A stretch of 64,000 nt of DNA from Ascoidea rubescens DSM 1968. Its lineage: Eukaryota > Ascomycota > Saccharomycetes > Ascoideales > Ascoideaceae. Each line of letters starts with the position of its first letter. Position 1 is the stretch's first letter. Made by a program: the position numbers and the translations under genes. This document shows positions 32,301 to 44,062 of this stretch, in pieces. Location of the stretch: assembly GCF_001661345.1 (NCBI RefSeq), contig NW_017962913.1, positions 315,428 to 379,427 of the forward strand. The letters run 5' to 3'. Below the pieces are notes generated by a model, which made no database searches, was not told where the DNA came from, and worked only from the letters and a program-made list of their open reading frames with translations.

Positions 32301-33854
32301 ATGTCATATACCCAATTACCTTTAAATCATCAGCAAAATGCTGGTGTGGCAACAGTTCTCTGTTGCAACTGTGGTGTTCCAATGGATGGATCACAAGGAT
32401 TAGTTATGTGTTATGATTGTATAAAATCAACTGCAGATATAACTCAAGGTATTCCAAGAGAAGCTAATATTCAATTTTGCAGAAATTGCGAAAGATTTTT
32501 ACAACCACCATCACAATGGATCAGAGCAGAATTAGAATCTAGACAATTACTAGCTATTTGTTTGAGAAGATTAAAAGGTCTTAACAAGGTTCGATTAATT
32601 GATGCTTCGTTTATTTGGACCGAACCACATTCTCGTCGTATCAGATTAAAATTAACAGTACAAGGTGAAGCAATGTTAAATACTATTGTCCAGCAATCAC
32701 TTGAAGTGGAATTTATTGTGATTGCTGTACAATGTAGTGATTGTGCAAGATCTTATACTACAAATACGTGGAGAGCAGCAGTTCAAATAAGACAAAAGGT
32801 TCCACATAAGAGAACGTTTCTTTATTTAGAACAATTGATTTTAAAACATAATGCTCATGTTGACACAATTTCAATTAAAGAAAATAGAGATGGGTTAGAT
32901 TTTTATTATTCTCAAAGAAATCATGCTACAAAAATGATTGATTTCCTTAATTCTGTTGCACCAATAAAATCTAAAAAATCAGAAGAATTAGTGTCTCAAG
33001 ATATTCATTCTGGTTCAAGTACCTATAAATTTTCATTTTCAATTGAAATTGTTCCAATATGCCGTGATGATTTAGTGGTTTTGCCTAAAAAATTGGCTCA
33101 TTCTTTGGGCAATATATCCCAATTTGTGATTTGTTCAAAAGTTACTAATACTTTGCAATTATTAGATCCATTTACCTTACAGATTGCAGATTTATCACCA
33201 AACATATACTGGAGAAGTCCATTCAAATCATTAGCGACAGGAAGTGAATTACAGGAGTTTATCGTTCTTGATGTTGAACCAGTAGGTGTGGTTAGAGGAA
33301 AATATGTTTTAGCTGAAATCACTTGTGCAAGAGATGTCGATATGGGTATTAATGAGAATGAGTATTATGTCAAATCACATTTAGGTGGTATTTTGCATCC
33401 TGGAGACTCGGTCATGGGGTATTTCACCAAGAACAGTAACTATAATAATGAGATTTGGGACAAGTTGAACCAAAACAACAATGCACCGGAGGTTGTTTTG
33501 GTGAAGAAACACTACCCAAGGACATCACACAAGGCCAAACACAGAGCCTGGAAACTTAAGAGAATGGCCAGGGAACACGAAGATATTGTTGCAAATGGTA
33601 ACCAAGACTCCAGGGCAGCTAGACAAGAACAAGAAAGAATTGAGAGAGACTACGAAGTCTTCCTCCAAGAGTTGGAGGAGGACAGAGAGCTACGTCAAAC
33701 CATCAACTTGTATAAGGCCCATGAGCCAGATGCACGCAAATACAGTGGTGCTGATGGCGATGGTGACGGGGATGACGAGATGGACGAGGAAAACATTCCA
33801 CAGATCGATATGGACGAACTATTGGACGAGCTTGACGATTTGACGTTGCAGTAG
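32301..33854 (+). CDS. NMD3: 60S ribosome export adaptor Nmd3
   Basis: Nmd3 binds pre-60S ribosomal subunits and carries the nuclear export signal read by Crm1. The 517-residue sequence is close to S. cerevisiae Nmd3 over its full length, for example IDASFIWTEPHSRRIRLKL and VPHKRTFLYLEQLILKHNAH. Four CxxC zinc-binding pairs stand in the N-terminal 165 residues (CCNC, CYDC, CRNC, CSDC). A basic segment near 415-435 fits the nuclear localisation signal and the C-terminal IDMDELLDELDDLTL fits the leucine-rich export signal. I chose the ATG at 32301, which matches the known N-terminus; upstream in-frame codons are not ATG. The 3' end is GC-richer than the rest. Confidence 0.97.
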   Translation: MSYTQLPLNHQQNAGVATVLCCNCGVPMDGSQGLVMCYDCIKSTADITQGIPREANIQFCRNCERFLQPPSQWIRAELESRQLLAICLRRLKGLNKVRLIDASFIWTEPHSRRIRLKLTVQGEAMLNTIVQQSLEVEFIVIAVQCSDCARSYTTNTWRAAVQIRQKVPHKRTFLYLEQLILKHNAHVDTISIKENRDGLDFYYSQRNHATKMIDFLNSVAPIKSKKSEELVSQDIHSGSSTYKFSFSIEIVPICRDDLVVLPKKLAHSLGNISQFVICSKVTNTLQLLDPFTLQIADLSPNIYWRSPFKSLATGSELQEFIVLDVEPVGVVRGKYVLAEITCARDVDMGINENEYYVKSHLGGILHPGDSVMGYFTKNSNYNNEIWDKLNQNNNAPEVVLVKKHYPRTSHKAKHRAWKLKRMAREHEDIVANGNQDSRAARQEQERIERDYEVFLQELEEDRELRQTINLYKAHEPDARKYSGADGDGDGDDEMDEENIPQIDMDELLDELDDLTLQ

Positions 33855-33952
33855 ATACAGAGTTTGCAGATTAAACAGATATAATACACATAAAGCACTT
33901 GAGACCCTCTGAACGGCGCTCCTTTCTCTATCACATGGAATTCTGTTGCAAC

Positions 33953-33962
33953 CGTTACCCGG
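33953..33962. promoter_or_regulatory. Reb1-like site before EKI1
   Basis: CGTTACCCGG lies about 120 bases before the EKI1 ATG. TTACCCG is the core recognised by the general regulatory factor Reb1 in S. cerevisiae. The surrounding 33855-34081 interval is GC-richer than the coding regions and has a possible TATA at about 34016-34021 (TATATA). Confidence 0.5.
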
Positions 33963-34081
33963 CTCTCTGCTCTTTCAACATTTCCAGTCTTTTTGGCTTG
34001 GATCAAATGGAACAGGTATATAAAGAGCCGTTGCTGCACAGACTGTAATCTTTTTCTGCTATTTCTCTATTTCCCCTGCAA

Positions 34082-35635
34082 ATGACGTCCATAAAGTACC
34101 CTTTGATTCTCTCTAATGCCTGCATATCGGTCCCCACCTTGAGGGACGTCTTGATTCAGATATTTCCCGACTGGAGCGTCTCTGAGATCACCATCAAGAA
34201 GCTCACAGGAGGCATAACAAACATGCTATTGCAATGCCAGCACAAGAATCAGACTGTTTTGGTCAGAACATATGGCAAGAAAACAGACTTGATCATAAAC
34301 AGAAATCAGGAGTTTAAGAATTTCTTGTATTTGAACAAATTAAACTTATCTTCAAAGGTGTATGCAAAGTTGAGTAACGGCTTAATTTATGGGTTCTTGG
34401 ATGGAAGATCTCTAGTGCCAGATGAATTAACTAACTTTTTCCTATATCCTTTGATTTCTCAGAAACTAGCCTATTTTCATTATAAAACAAGAAATTTTCC
34501 CAAAAAGGACAGGCCGAAGGATATATATCTTACCATAAAAGACTGGATTGACCTCTTATCTTCCCCTGAAAAAATTGCCAGTACTGAAATTAATAATGAT
34601 GACACCAACAGTGAAAGTGATTATGTCAAGTTTTTTATGGAAAATTCAATATTGAATAACAAAAATTTATTGCAAAATAAAAATTCAAATAATTTAAAGG
34701 AAATTTTAATCGATGAACTAAATTGGTTCATGTCAATTGTTGAAAATAAATCCAGAGAAGTTATATCCCACTCAGATTTATTATCTGGCAACGTAGTTAT
34801 AAATGAAAATCTATCTCATCTATATTCAGAAAATCACCAATTTCTTGATAATGATAATAACACTAATACCATTAATACGGCTAATTCCAAAATCATCAAA
34901 AATAAGCAAAAATTCAACTTAAAAGACAAGAATTCAATTTATAATATATCATTCAATTCAAATCTTAAAATTGACAATATTATATTATCAAATGCAAACA
35001 ACGACTTGATCTCCTTTATCGATTACGAATACATGTCAACTGCTCCAAGGGGTTTTGATATTTCAAATCATTTAATTGAATGGCAAGGTTTTGATTGCGA
35101 AATATCAAGAATACCAAATCCAATTAAAACAAATCAAACTCTAAGAAGATGGTGTATCTCGTATATACTAGGCTATTTAAATATCAATTTTAATAACCCA
35201 AATATTGATAACAGAATTTTAAATAAATTATTAGATGAATTTTATCCAAAAAATGAAAATTTCTTTGATCAGTTGAATTCTAAACAAAATGATCAAAATA
35301 ACAACAAACCCAATATTAAAAATACAAATAGCTTTTCAAATGGAACAAAAATTAATCTTTCAGATCAAACTTTTGATACTGATTTCAATATCATTAATAA
35401 AAATGTCAACTCAATTATAGATCAATTAATCGAAGAAATATACTACTTTTATGGGCTACCAGGTTTTTATTGGGGGATATGGGCTATAATCCAACACAGT
35501 ATTTCAACAATTGATTTTGATTATTTGAATTATTCTGTCAATAGATTTAATGAATATTGGATTTGGAAAAAAAATTTTATTAATAATAGTCAAACTTACG
35601 AAGACAACTATTCTTTTAATGTTTTAAACAACTAA
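34082..35635 (+). CDS. EKI1: Ethanolamine kinase (choline/ethanolamine kinase family)
   Basis: The 517-residue protein has the choline/ethanolamine kinase fold: ATP loop region LTGGITNMLLQC, VRTYGKKTDLIINRNQEF, Brenner motif SHSDLLSGNVV near residue 235 with the catalytic Asp, and the IDYEYM motif near 320. It would phosphorylate ethanolamine, the first step of the CDP-ethanolamine branch of phosphatidylethanolamine synthesis. The VRTYGKxTDxII segment is closer to Eki1 than to Cki1, though overlapping choline activity is possible. Three Asn-rich inserts, the longest between the Brenner and IDYEY motifs, break the domain. The first 60 codons are much GC-richer than the remainder. Confidence 0.85.
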   Translation: MTSIKYPLILSNACISVPTLRDVLIQIFPDWSVSEITIKKLTGGITNMLLQCQHKNQTVLVRTYGKKTDLIINRNQEFKNFLYLNKLNLSSKVYAKLSNGLIYGFLDGRSLVPDELTNFFLYPLISQKLAYFHYKTRNFPKKDRPKDIYLTIKDWIDLLSSPEKIASTEINNDDTNSESDYVKFFMENSILNNKNLLQNKNSNNLKEILIDELNWFMSIVENKSREVISHSDLLSGNVVINENLSHLYSENHQFLDNDNNTNTINTANSKIIKNKQKFNLKDKNSIYNISFNSNLKIDNIILSNANNDLISFIDYEYMSTAPRGFDISNHLIEWQGFDCEISRIPNPIKTNQTLRRWCISYILGYLNINFNNPNIDNRILNKLLDEFYPKNENFFDQLNSKQNDQNNNKPNIKNTNSFSNGTKINLSDQTFDTDFNIINKNVNSIIDQLIEEIYYFYGLPGFYWGIWAIIQHSISTIDFDYLNYSVNRFNEYWIWKKNFINNSQTYEDNYSFNVLNN

Positions 35636-36108
35636 ATTTTTTAAATCAACGAAATTTATTAGAGAAAAACCAACTAAAATCGTGCCAACTATTATTAACC
35701 AATGTATCTTTTAATTCTGATTTCATTTCTAGCAACCAAACAGTCTTTTAAGTTCAATTCATTTTTTCTGACTGTCATTTGTATTTTTTTTTTCTTGTTG
35801 TTTTTAAATTTTTTTTGTTTGTTGTTTCTCATTTATCATCATTTTTTTTCCATTAGTCATATACGACTAATTGTTTAATTGTTTAATTATTTTTGTTCAT
35901 TTTGTTTTCTTTTTTGTGTTCACCCTTATAGATTTTTTAATCAATGCTTGTTCTCCACTTCCGACCATTTCCTCGGCACTTTTCCGACAACCATTGCTAT
36001 GTGCACGTGTATATGCCGGAACTCCTCTGAAACTAACCAAGAGCCAGAAACAGCATTCTTTGCCATCGCTGCTGTTTTTGATTCTTCTGCTTCAACCTCA
36101 CTGTAGCT
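35636..36108 (+). promoter_or_regulatory. APS3 upstream region
   Basis: The left half is T-rich 3' sequence of EKI1. The right half is GC-richer and contains CACGTG at 36004-36009, about 100 bases before the APS3 ATG. Short frames at 35870-36150 have no family resemblance. Confidence 0.45.
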
Positions 36109-36725
36109 ATGATTCATTCAGTATTGATATGTACGTTTTTCTGATTTGATTTTTGGTAATTGCTGCATCTCTTACTAACTCTCTTTTGTTCACAGTTAAT
36201 AATGATGGTCTACCTCGTTTGCTTAAATTCTATACTCCAGTAGACATATCAACTCAAAGATTATTGTTAAGACAAGTTCATCAATTGGTTTCACAAAGAC
36301 CTTCAGATCAATGCTCTTTTTTAACACCGCCTCCTTTATTAGAGGGTTACGATGATATTCGAGTCATTTATAGACACTATGCTACACTATATTTTGTGTT
36401 TATAGTGGATGAGCAAGAAAGTGAGTTAGGTATATTAGATTTAATCCAGGTTTTTGTTGAATGTTTGGATCAGTGCTTTCAGGAGGTTTGTGAGTTGGAT
36501 TTAGTATTTGGGTGGCAAGTCTTGGAAACAGTTTTAGATGAGATTGTTCAGGGTGGTATGGTGATTGATACGAATATTTCAAGAATTGTAGCAGCTGTTG
36601 ACGAGCTTAATAGTCAAAAGACTAAGAATTTATCATCAACGAGCTCATTTCCAAGTCCTTCAAGTATTTTCCAAGCAATGGCAAGGGATACACGAATGGG
36701 TGGATTAAGTTGGCCAGGTCGTTAA
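36109..36725 (+). CDS. APS3: AP-3 adaptor sigma subunit, spliced
   Basis: Aps3 is the small sigma subunit of the AP-3 complex, which carries cargo such as alkaline phosphatase from the Golgi to the vacuole. Exon 1 is 36109-36130 (encoding MIHSVLI plus one base), the intron 36131-36195 begins GTACGT, has TACTAAC at 36173-36179 and ends CAG, and exon 2 is 36196-36725. Joining restores the family start MIHSVLIFNNDGLPRLLKFY, which equals S. cerevisiae MIHAVLIFN. The product has 183 residues. Downstream text such as LYFVFIVDEQESELGILDLIQ and EIVQGGMVIDTNISRIVAAVDE is nearly invariant in the family. Exon 2 alone would lack the first beta strand, so the splice is needed. Confidence 0.95.
36131..36195 (+). 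other. APS3 intron (65 nt)
   Basis: Donor GTACGT, branch TACTAAC at 36173-36179 and acceptor CAG, 16 bases after the branch site. The junction falls in the Phe codon of the sigma-subunit start. Confidence 0.93.
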
Positions 36726-37262
36726 ATTAAAAGTCTGAATTAATTTAGATGATTTTAGATGATTTCGGATAATAAAAAGAATAATATCAATAGTAATCAA
36801 TAATATTGGTAATATTGATAATAGTTGTAAAATTATGTTTTCATTTTGTTTTGATGATACTATTGGTTAGTTTTTACTCCACAAATTATTTTGAAAATTA
36901 GAAATTAAGATTTAGGGTGATGATATTAAGATTTTAGGGTAATTAAGGAAAACATAAGTTACACTGCATAACGGTTATCAAATCAAAACTGTTTGTTCGA
37001 TGTGTGGAATCAATGGACAAAAATAAGGTTTATAATTTCTCACTTTATTAGTAATGATCAAAATAATAACAAAACTAAAATAAACATGAACATGAATATG
37101 AACATGGAAGTTAAAATAAACTTGGAAATGAAAAAAGAAATAGTGATTAATTCATTATCTAATAAAGTATATAAAATATATAGAAACAAAAAATAAAAAT
37201 AAAAAAATAAATAAAATATAACCATAAATTTATTAACATTAAATTAAATATCCAAATTAAAA
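36726..37262. other. AT-rich gap between APS3 and alanine aminotransferase
   Basis: The genes are convergent. The 537 bases are very AT-rich, with short ATATTGATAATA-like and AACATGAA-like repeats (36780-36830, 37085-37115). No gene is supported. Confidence 0.55.
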
Positions 37263-38735
37263 TTATGCGAAATCTTCGATAAATTTGTTGTGGAAATCTT
37301 CCCATCTCTTAACCCATGAGGTACCTGGAGCTAAGAAGGTAGTTCTAACATGGTAGGTACCTTTCTTTTGACCAAAACCAGAACCTGGAACAGCACAAAT
37401 ACCAGTGTTTTCTAACAATTGAGAACAGTAATATTCATCAGGTTGTTCACCCAATTCAATAGCTTTTGCAATAGCCTTTTCTGGAATTGTGATCTTTGGG
37501 AACAAATACATAGCACCTTGTGGTTTGATGCATGAAACACCTTTCATATTTTGGAAACTCTTCCATAAAGAAATGGCTCTTTCATTCAAACCATTGTGGA
37601 TGCTTAATCTTTCAGTGTGATCCAATTCGTAAGATGATTCACCTTGGGTTGGTGGGTTGCACATTAATTCAACCAAACTTTGACCAGAAACAGAGGAACA
37701 TAAAGAGATGGAAGCTAATTTAAGAATGACAGCTTCAACAGCAGGGTCGAAACCAACCAATTCCATATAACCACCTCTTTGGCCACATTCACCAGAAACA
37801 CCCTTTGAAGTAGAGTGTAGGGAAGCTAATTGAACGTTGTCATATTTTCCATCTGGATTTTCTCTTTGTAAGACTCTCAAGACTTTTTTAAATGAGATGA
37901 ATTTACCATTGAAGATATTTTCTTGGTAAACTTCATCAGCGATTAGGACGAAACCGTATTTGGCGGCAATTGTAATTAAATCTCTGATATCAGATTCTTC
38001 TAAGATGGCACCAGTTGGGTTACCTGGGTTAATGACGACTAAACCATTGATTTTGATGCCCTTTTTCAAATTTTCTTCAATGGCTTGAGTGATTTGAATT
38101 GGGTCAGTTGACCAATTGTTTTCTTCATTTAAGTAATAAGGAATTGGGTTAGAGTTATTAAGAGCCAAAGTAGCGGTATAAAGAGGGTATTGTGGGATTG
38201 GAATTAATAAACCGGTGTCGTTACCAACACATAAAGCAGTCAATAAGTAGTTGACAGCAGTAGAGGCACCAGAGGTTAAGAAGACATCGTTTGGAGAGGA
38301 TGGTTCACCATCTCTTTTGGAGATGAAATCAGCTACTCTTTCTCTGATGTATTTAACACCTTGAGAGTTTGAATAAGCACCAATTGAGCCAATATTGGAG
38401 ATTAAATCAGTGGCTCTTTGGATGACATCAGCAGGGAAAAGTTCTGAGATGTTTTCATTTTTCAATAAACTTGGGGATTGTAATAAAGATAAAACACTTC
38501 TATAGAAAGTTAAAGGCTTTTGGTCTAATTGCTGTGGGTTACCGATGTTACAGTTAATAACTTCTGGGAAGGGAACAGATGATGGATCTTTTTTAAGGAT
38601 TTCTTTTAATTCTTCAGCTCTGGCAGCGATTTTACCACGAACAGCGTATTTAGCATTGATTGCTAAGGGGTTTAAATCATCAGTAGTTAATTTTGCTGCG
38701 GGTTTGAAGTTGAGGTCGATTTTTTGTTGAGTCAT
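37263..38735 (-). CDS. Alanine aminotransferase
   Basis: The 490-residue enzyme is a class I PLP aminotransferase of the alanine transaminase type, converting alanine and 2-oxoglutarate to pyruvate and glutamate. Family marks include INCNIGNPQQLDQKPLTF near the start, NPGNPTGAIL, VLIADEVYQENIF and the PLP lysine in HSTSKGVSGECGQRGGYMEL (about Lys311), and RTTFLAPG near the end. S. cerevisiae has a mitochondrial ALT1 and cytosolic ALT2. This product begins MTQQKIDLNFKPAAK with no clear presequence, so a cytosolic enzyme is inferred. Codon use is regular and AT-ending, suggesting good expression. A TATA-like element is at 38922-38929. Confidence 0.93.
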   Translation of the reverse strand: MTQQKIDLNFKPAAKLTTDDLNPLAINAKYAVRGKIAARAEELKEILKKDPSSVPFPEVINCNIGNPQQLDQKPLTFYRSVLSLLQSPSLLKNENISELFPADVIQRATDLISNIGSIGAYSNSQGVKYIRERVADFISKRDGEPSSPNDVFLTSGASTAVNYLLTALCVGNDTGLLIPIPQYPLYTATLALNNSNPIPYYLNEENNWSTDPIQITQAIEENLKKGIKINGLVVINPGNPTGAILEESDIRDLITIAAKYGFVLIADEVYQENIFNGKFISFKKVLRVLQRENPDGKYDNVQLASLHSTSKGVSGECGQRGGYMELVGFDPAVEAVILKLASISLCSSVSGQSLVELMCNPPTQGESSYELDHTERLSIHNGLNERAISLWKSFQNMKGVSCIKPQGAMYLFPKITIPEKAIAKAIELGEQPDEYYCSQLLENTGICAVPGSGFGQKKGTYHVRTTFLAPGTSWVKRWEDFHNKFIEDFA

Positions 38736-39831
38736 ATTGATAAGAGATTCGTAAAAACAGAAGAAGGTTGGAGAAAGTAAATATGTGGATATACTGGGGC
38801 GAAATGAAGTAGATTAGTAATAAGGAATATTAAGAAGCAGCCGTTGGGATGAAATGCAGAAAAAACCAGAGATGATCAGAAGGAAACTAAAAATATCAAA
38901 GAAAAAAGACAATTGCAGTGGTTTATATATGATTTGGAAGAGAGCTGCAAGTGAGCTAGAAGCAAGTAAAAGCTAGGAAGAAACAAAATGTTTATCCTCC
39001 AGGTCTTCACTAATTGTCTGCTCAAAAAAAACCCACCAAATTCCAATTAAAAAACGAAGAAAAAAAAATCAGACAGTGAAAAAAGTCAAAACCCCAAATT
39101 GTACGGATAGTGCGGGTTTGCATCCAAGTGAGCACTCACTATCTGGTCGATCCACCACCCCTCTACTAGACGGACACTCATCAGCAGCACCAACTGAAAT
39201 CTGGGGTTTTTCGCAGTATGCTCTTGACACTGAGGAGATTATTCCATAATTATTCGCTGCCAAAGACTACGGGTAACGTGCCGGCACCCACAACCACCAC
39301 AGATCCAAACAGCAGGCAGCTGCTTTGTTGTGGTGTGCGAGGAAGGAGTTTTCGCAGGTCGTGCTTCTCCTCCATTAGCAGTACTCAGCTCATCGCTCTC
39401 GTTTCTGGTTTCTTTCCGGGTTTTGGTGCTGGAGGTGTTGTGTCTTACTCTGCGTCCCGATCAGGCAGAACGCGCCATGTCCATCCCACTTTTCTTCCCA
39501 ATCAAGAATGCGCGTTCTGCCGCACACCTACGCATACAGTGGTGTGTACGTGCTGTAGTGTGCGTGTGATGCTGTGATGTGCATAATCTGGAATGCATCC
39601 GTCACAATGGAACGCTGTAGGTATATATTCCTGATCTGGCGAGCATATACTGCTCTGGTGACCTTCCAGACGTATAAGTGTTGGGCCTTGGGGTTATAAT
39701 GCTCTGGCTTCCTTTGGCCACTGCTTCTTCGCTGTGTCTATTCACTTAACTGGCTCCAGCACCATCGCCAACAGCCTGACGGTTCTGGTGCCTGTGATTA
39801 TACTCGCTTTTCTTCCCATCAGGCAGCAATT

Positions 39832-40020
39832 TTATCCATTTCCACTGTCTGGAGGTTTCACAAACACAAATTGTTTCAGAGCATTTAAACAGTATCTTTT
39901 TAATCGCTTTCCAATAATATTTGCATTAGTGTTTGATCCATCAACAGTTCCATGAAATTCCACAAACAAATTCTCTGGATATTTAGAAAAGAAGAGTTTG
40001 GCAGCCCTTTGCGTATTCAT
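39832..40020 (-). CDS. Possible small protein of 62 residues
   Basis: A minus-strand frame from an ATG at 40020 encodes a protein-like sequence (beginning MNTQRAAKLFFSKYPENLF, ending KPPDSGNG) with balanced composition, unlike most chance ORFs here, which are rich in Phe, Leu, Ile and Asn. The frame is open 11 codons further upstream (basic residues) before a stop. I do not recognise it. The basic, Phe-rich start would suit a small mitochondrial protein, but that is a guess. It could be an exon of a longer gene; I found no matching splice signals. Confidence 0.3.
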   Translation of the reverse strand: MNTQRAAKLFFSKYPENLFVEFHGTVDGSNTNANIIGKRLKRYCLNALKQFVFVKPPDSGNG

Positions 40021-40409
40021 TAACCTTTTGTCTTTAAGTTTCCTAATCGGTTTTTATTCTTTTATCCTAAAAACTTTTCTTCCATCCTTTCTTTACTTAT
40101 TCTATTACCATTAAACTTGGACTTATATTTCCTTTTAATCCAGCTGCTATAAAAACGTTTCCACTAAACTAATCTCTACCTTATCATTTAGTTATCTGGA
40201 TCTATTGAGCTATTTTATATTTCTAATTGCCCTTTAACTCACGTTTGTTATACTCCCGGTTTCTTTACTTGTTATATCCATTCAAAATCCTTCTCATTCT
40301 ATAAAAACCTAAAATTATTTGAATTTTAAAATAGGTTAAAGAAGAAAATTCACATAAAACACCAAAAAATTAAATAAAATTTAAAAATACTTTGCAAAGA
40401 AAAAACTGT

Positions 40410-40469
40410 TTCAGATAATACTTCAAATACTTCAGATACTTCAGATAGTTCAGATAGTTCAGATACTCC
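40410..40469 (+). repeat. 9-mer tandem repeat before the BAR-SH3 gene
   Basis: About six copies of TTCAGATAC/TTCAGATAG, the outer ones degenerate, end 70 bases before the ATG of the BAR-SH3 gene, probably in its 5' leader or core promoter. Confidence 0.85.
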
Positions 40470-40540
40470 AAAAAGCTTGTAAATTCAAAACACTAAATTT
40501 AAAAACTTAATCCCACTTTCTTGCTATTCTGTTCTATAAA

Positions 40541-41959
40541 ATGGATACAATTAAACCATCAAAACTCAATCATAATAACGATCTTAATTGGGATGATATC
40601 AAACATTCGTTGATCAATTTATCACAAAAATCAACCAATAATATCATAAATAAATATAAAAAAAAACCCATCACCACAAAAGATCTCAATATAAATAATG
40701 ACAATAATGACAATAATAATGCTATTATAGACCCAAATTGGAACAATCTTTTCCCCATATTTGACAACGACTTTAATCTTTTGAATCAATTGTTCCTAGA
40801 TTTTGAAAAAAATTTAAAACATTTAAAAATCTATTACGAAAACTTTTCAAATTCAATACTAATCAACTTGATCCATTTTAAAAATATAAACTCATTTTTT
40901 TTCGATCTAATCAAACCAATTAATTCTGCAACTTTATCGATTTACAATACTGCATTTGATAATAATAATCTTTCCCAAATTAATAATATCAATAACGAAA
41001 TTCAAGATCAGTCCTTAAATTCAACTAAAATTAAAAACATTAATTTAGAAATTTCACAAAATATCGAGCCCATTATAATCAAATTATTGAATAAATTTTC
41101 AATCAAATTTAATTACAATTTCAATATCCTATTATCTTTTATTAAATTTATTAAGAAAAAAATAAAAAAAAGAAATTCCCTATTAAGCCATCTATCTTCT
41201 GATTTTAAATCCTTTGAAAGATACAAAAATAAATTAATTATTAAAAACGTTCCTATCGATCAAAACATTCAATCTAACATCATCAATTTTAAATTTAAAC
41301 TACAATCTTCTTTGCAAAAATTCCAAAATTTAAATAACTTAATCAAAAATGAATTGGATGTTTTCTTGAAATTATTTCAAATTTTTATTTTTCTCTCAAT
41401 GTGCCAATTTTATACTCTACAAATTAAAATTTATTCTCAATTCAACAGCTCTTTGAACTTAATTAACAGTAACCTAATTAAACTAAACAATATTAATATT
41501 AGTAATCAAAATTTTTATCAATTATTAGTTCAAAATTTTAAATTAAATCATTCACCAGCTGTTGATTTAATTCAAAACTTAAACATAGTTAATTTTAAGA
41601 AAAACTTTTTAAATAAATTGTCTTCTCCAATGATATTAAGTCGCAACAGAAAAATCATCCAAGAAAATGATTATAACAATACTAATATTAATATTGATAT
41701 CAATAACTATGATATATTTTATCATGATAATACTAATGATAATGATGAAAAAAATAATGAAAATCATAATAGTCATAAAATTAAATACTGCATTGCAAAA
41801 TTTGATTATGAACCAAAAGAAAACGGAGATTTGAATCTGTTTAAAAATGAAAAAATCAAGATTATTGATGATAGTGATAAGTGTGGATGGTGGATTGGAG
41901 AGAATGCTCAAGGTGTAAGAGGATTATTTCCTGCTAATTATGTTCAGGTTGAGTTTTGA
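40541..41959 (+). CDS. Diverged BAR-SH3 protein (Rvs167 family)
   Basis: The 472-residue protein ends in an SH3 domain (about 414-472: YCIAKFDYEPKENGDLNLF, then CGWWIGENAQGVRGLFPANYVQVEF). The preceding 350 residues are long amphipathic helices rich in Asn, Lys, Ile and Phe, in a layout that suggests a BAR domain (for example FEKNLKHLKIYYENFSNSILINLIHFKNINSFFFDLIKPI). Rvs167-type amphiphysins bend membranes at endocytic sites and bind actin regulators through SH3. The BAR part is strongly diverged, so it may match the additional Rvs167-like paralogues known from Candida species more than Rvs167 itself. The SH3 call is firm, the BAR call moderate. Confidence 0.65.
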   Translation: MDTIKPSKLNHNNDLNWDDIKHSLINLSQKSTNNIINKYKKKPITTKDLNINNDNNDNNNAIIDPNWNNLFPIFDNDFNLLNQLFLDFEKNLKHLKIYYENFSNSILINLIHFKNINSFFFDLIKPINSATLSIYNTAFDNNNLSQINNINNEIQDQSLNSTKIKNINLEISQNIEPIIIKLLNKFSIKFNYNFNILLSFIKFIKKKIKKRNSLLSHLSSDFKSFERYKNKLIIKNVPIDQNIQSNIINFKFKLQSSLQKFQNLNNLIKNELDVFLKLFQIFIFLSMCQFYTLQIKIYSQFNSSLNLINSNLIKLNNINISNQNFYQLLVQNFKLNHSPAVDLIQNLNIVNFKKNFLNKLSSPMILSRNRKIIQENDYNNTNINIDINNYDIFYHDNTNDNDEKNNENHNSHKIKYCIAKFDYEPKENGDLNLFKNEKIKIIDDSDKCGWWIGENAQGVRGLFPANYVQVEF

Positions 41960-42211
41960 TTAAAGTGAAACGAAATGAAATAGAATGAAATAAAATAGAA
42001 TAAAATAAAAAAACCTAAAAATTTAAACTAATGAAAACATAGATTATTTTAATGAGCCATGAAGAGTGAGATATATAGATTTAATGTATAATTTAATAAC
42101 CAATTTTTTTTAATAGAAATTTGTAAAAGAAAAAAAAAAAGAAAAAAAAAAAGCATGAAAAAATGTATAATTCTATTGTTATATTATTGTATGTTAAGAG
42201 TCGATTAATTA

Positions 42212-43522
<1,311 letters not shown>

Positions 43523-44055
43523 TATCACGAATATCGCTGGCGTTGGTATCAGTCTGTAGGCTAGTACATGAACCAAAAGCAGATCAGTAACGAGGTATAA
43601 TAGAAAAGTGCTTCTCTGTAGCTAGCTCATAGCAACTAATTTCGTCCGCAGCTCAACTTTAAACTTTCTAATTGTTCTGATTGATAATCACATAGGTGCT
43701 GCTCTGGCTGCTCGTCGTAGCCCCATCACAGAGTGCTTCTCTGGACCCACCACCACCATCGCACCATTATATCGTCTCCATCCCTCTCTACGTGCTCGTG
43801 GTGCCTTATCACCTCGTCTGCTCAACACCCTCCTGCCTCGTTTCTCCAGCAGACGAGCAGCCCACTGGCCACAGAACGACAGCCCATCCAGCAGACAGCC
43901 AACCTGTGCCAGCACCACCACCGGCCTGTTCCTCCTCTGCTGCCTGTGCTGCCTGTGCTTCTTCTGCTTCTTCTGCTGCGTCTCCTTCTCCAGCTCCAAA
44001 ACCACGGCTGCGGGTCCTCTTTTACGAGCGCTGATTGGCTGCTGAGAACAAGAAA

Positions 44056-44062
44056 TGAGTCA
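44056..44062. promoter_or_regulatory. Gcn4-type site TGAGTCA
   Basis: A perfect TGAGTCA, the palindromic Gcn4/AP-1 core, lies about 265 bases before the leader peptide ATG. Gcn4 activates arginine-pathway genes such as CPA1 during amino acid starvation in yeasts. A second partial match (GAGTCAT, 44209-44215) overlaps the region just after the TATA element. Confidence 0.6.

Larger units (their letters stand above)
38736..40540. other. 1.8-kb divergent intergenic region
   Basis: Between the aminotransferase and BAR-SH3 genes. Contents: TATA element for the aminotransferase (38922-38929, minus strand), a Reb1-like CGGGTAACG at 39270-39278, a GC-rich island at about 39110-39600, TA-rich TATA-like steps at about 39621 and 39648, a 62-codon minus-strand ORF (39832-40020) and a 9-mer repeat (40410-40469). 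The Reb1-like site lies far from both flanking genes, which hints at an extra transcript in the gap. Confidence 0.5.

Noticed and set aside
39218-39577. 119-codon plus-strand frame in the gap before the BAR-SH3 gene
   Set aside because: It coincides with the GC island, overlaps a second frame of similar length and has Ser/Arg/Cys-rich, repeat-driven composition.
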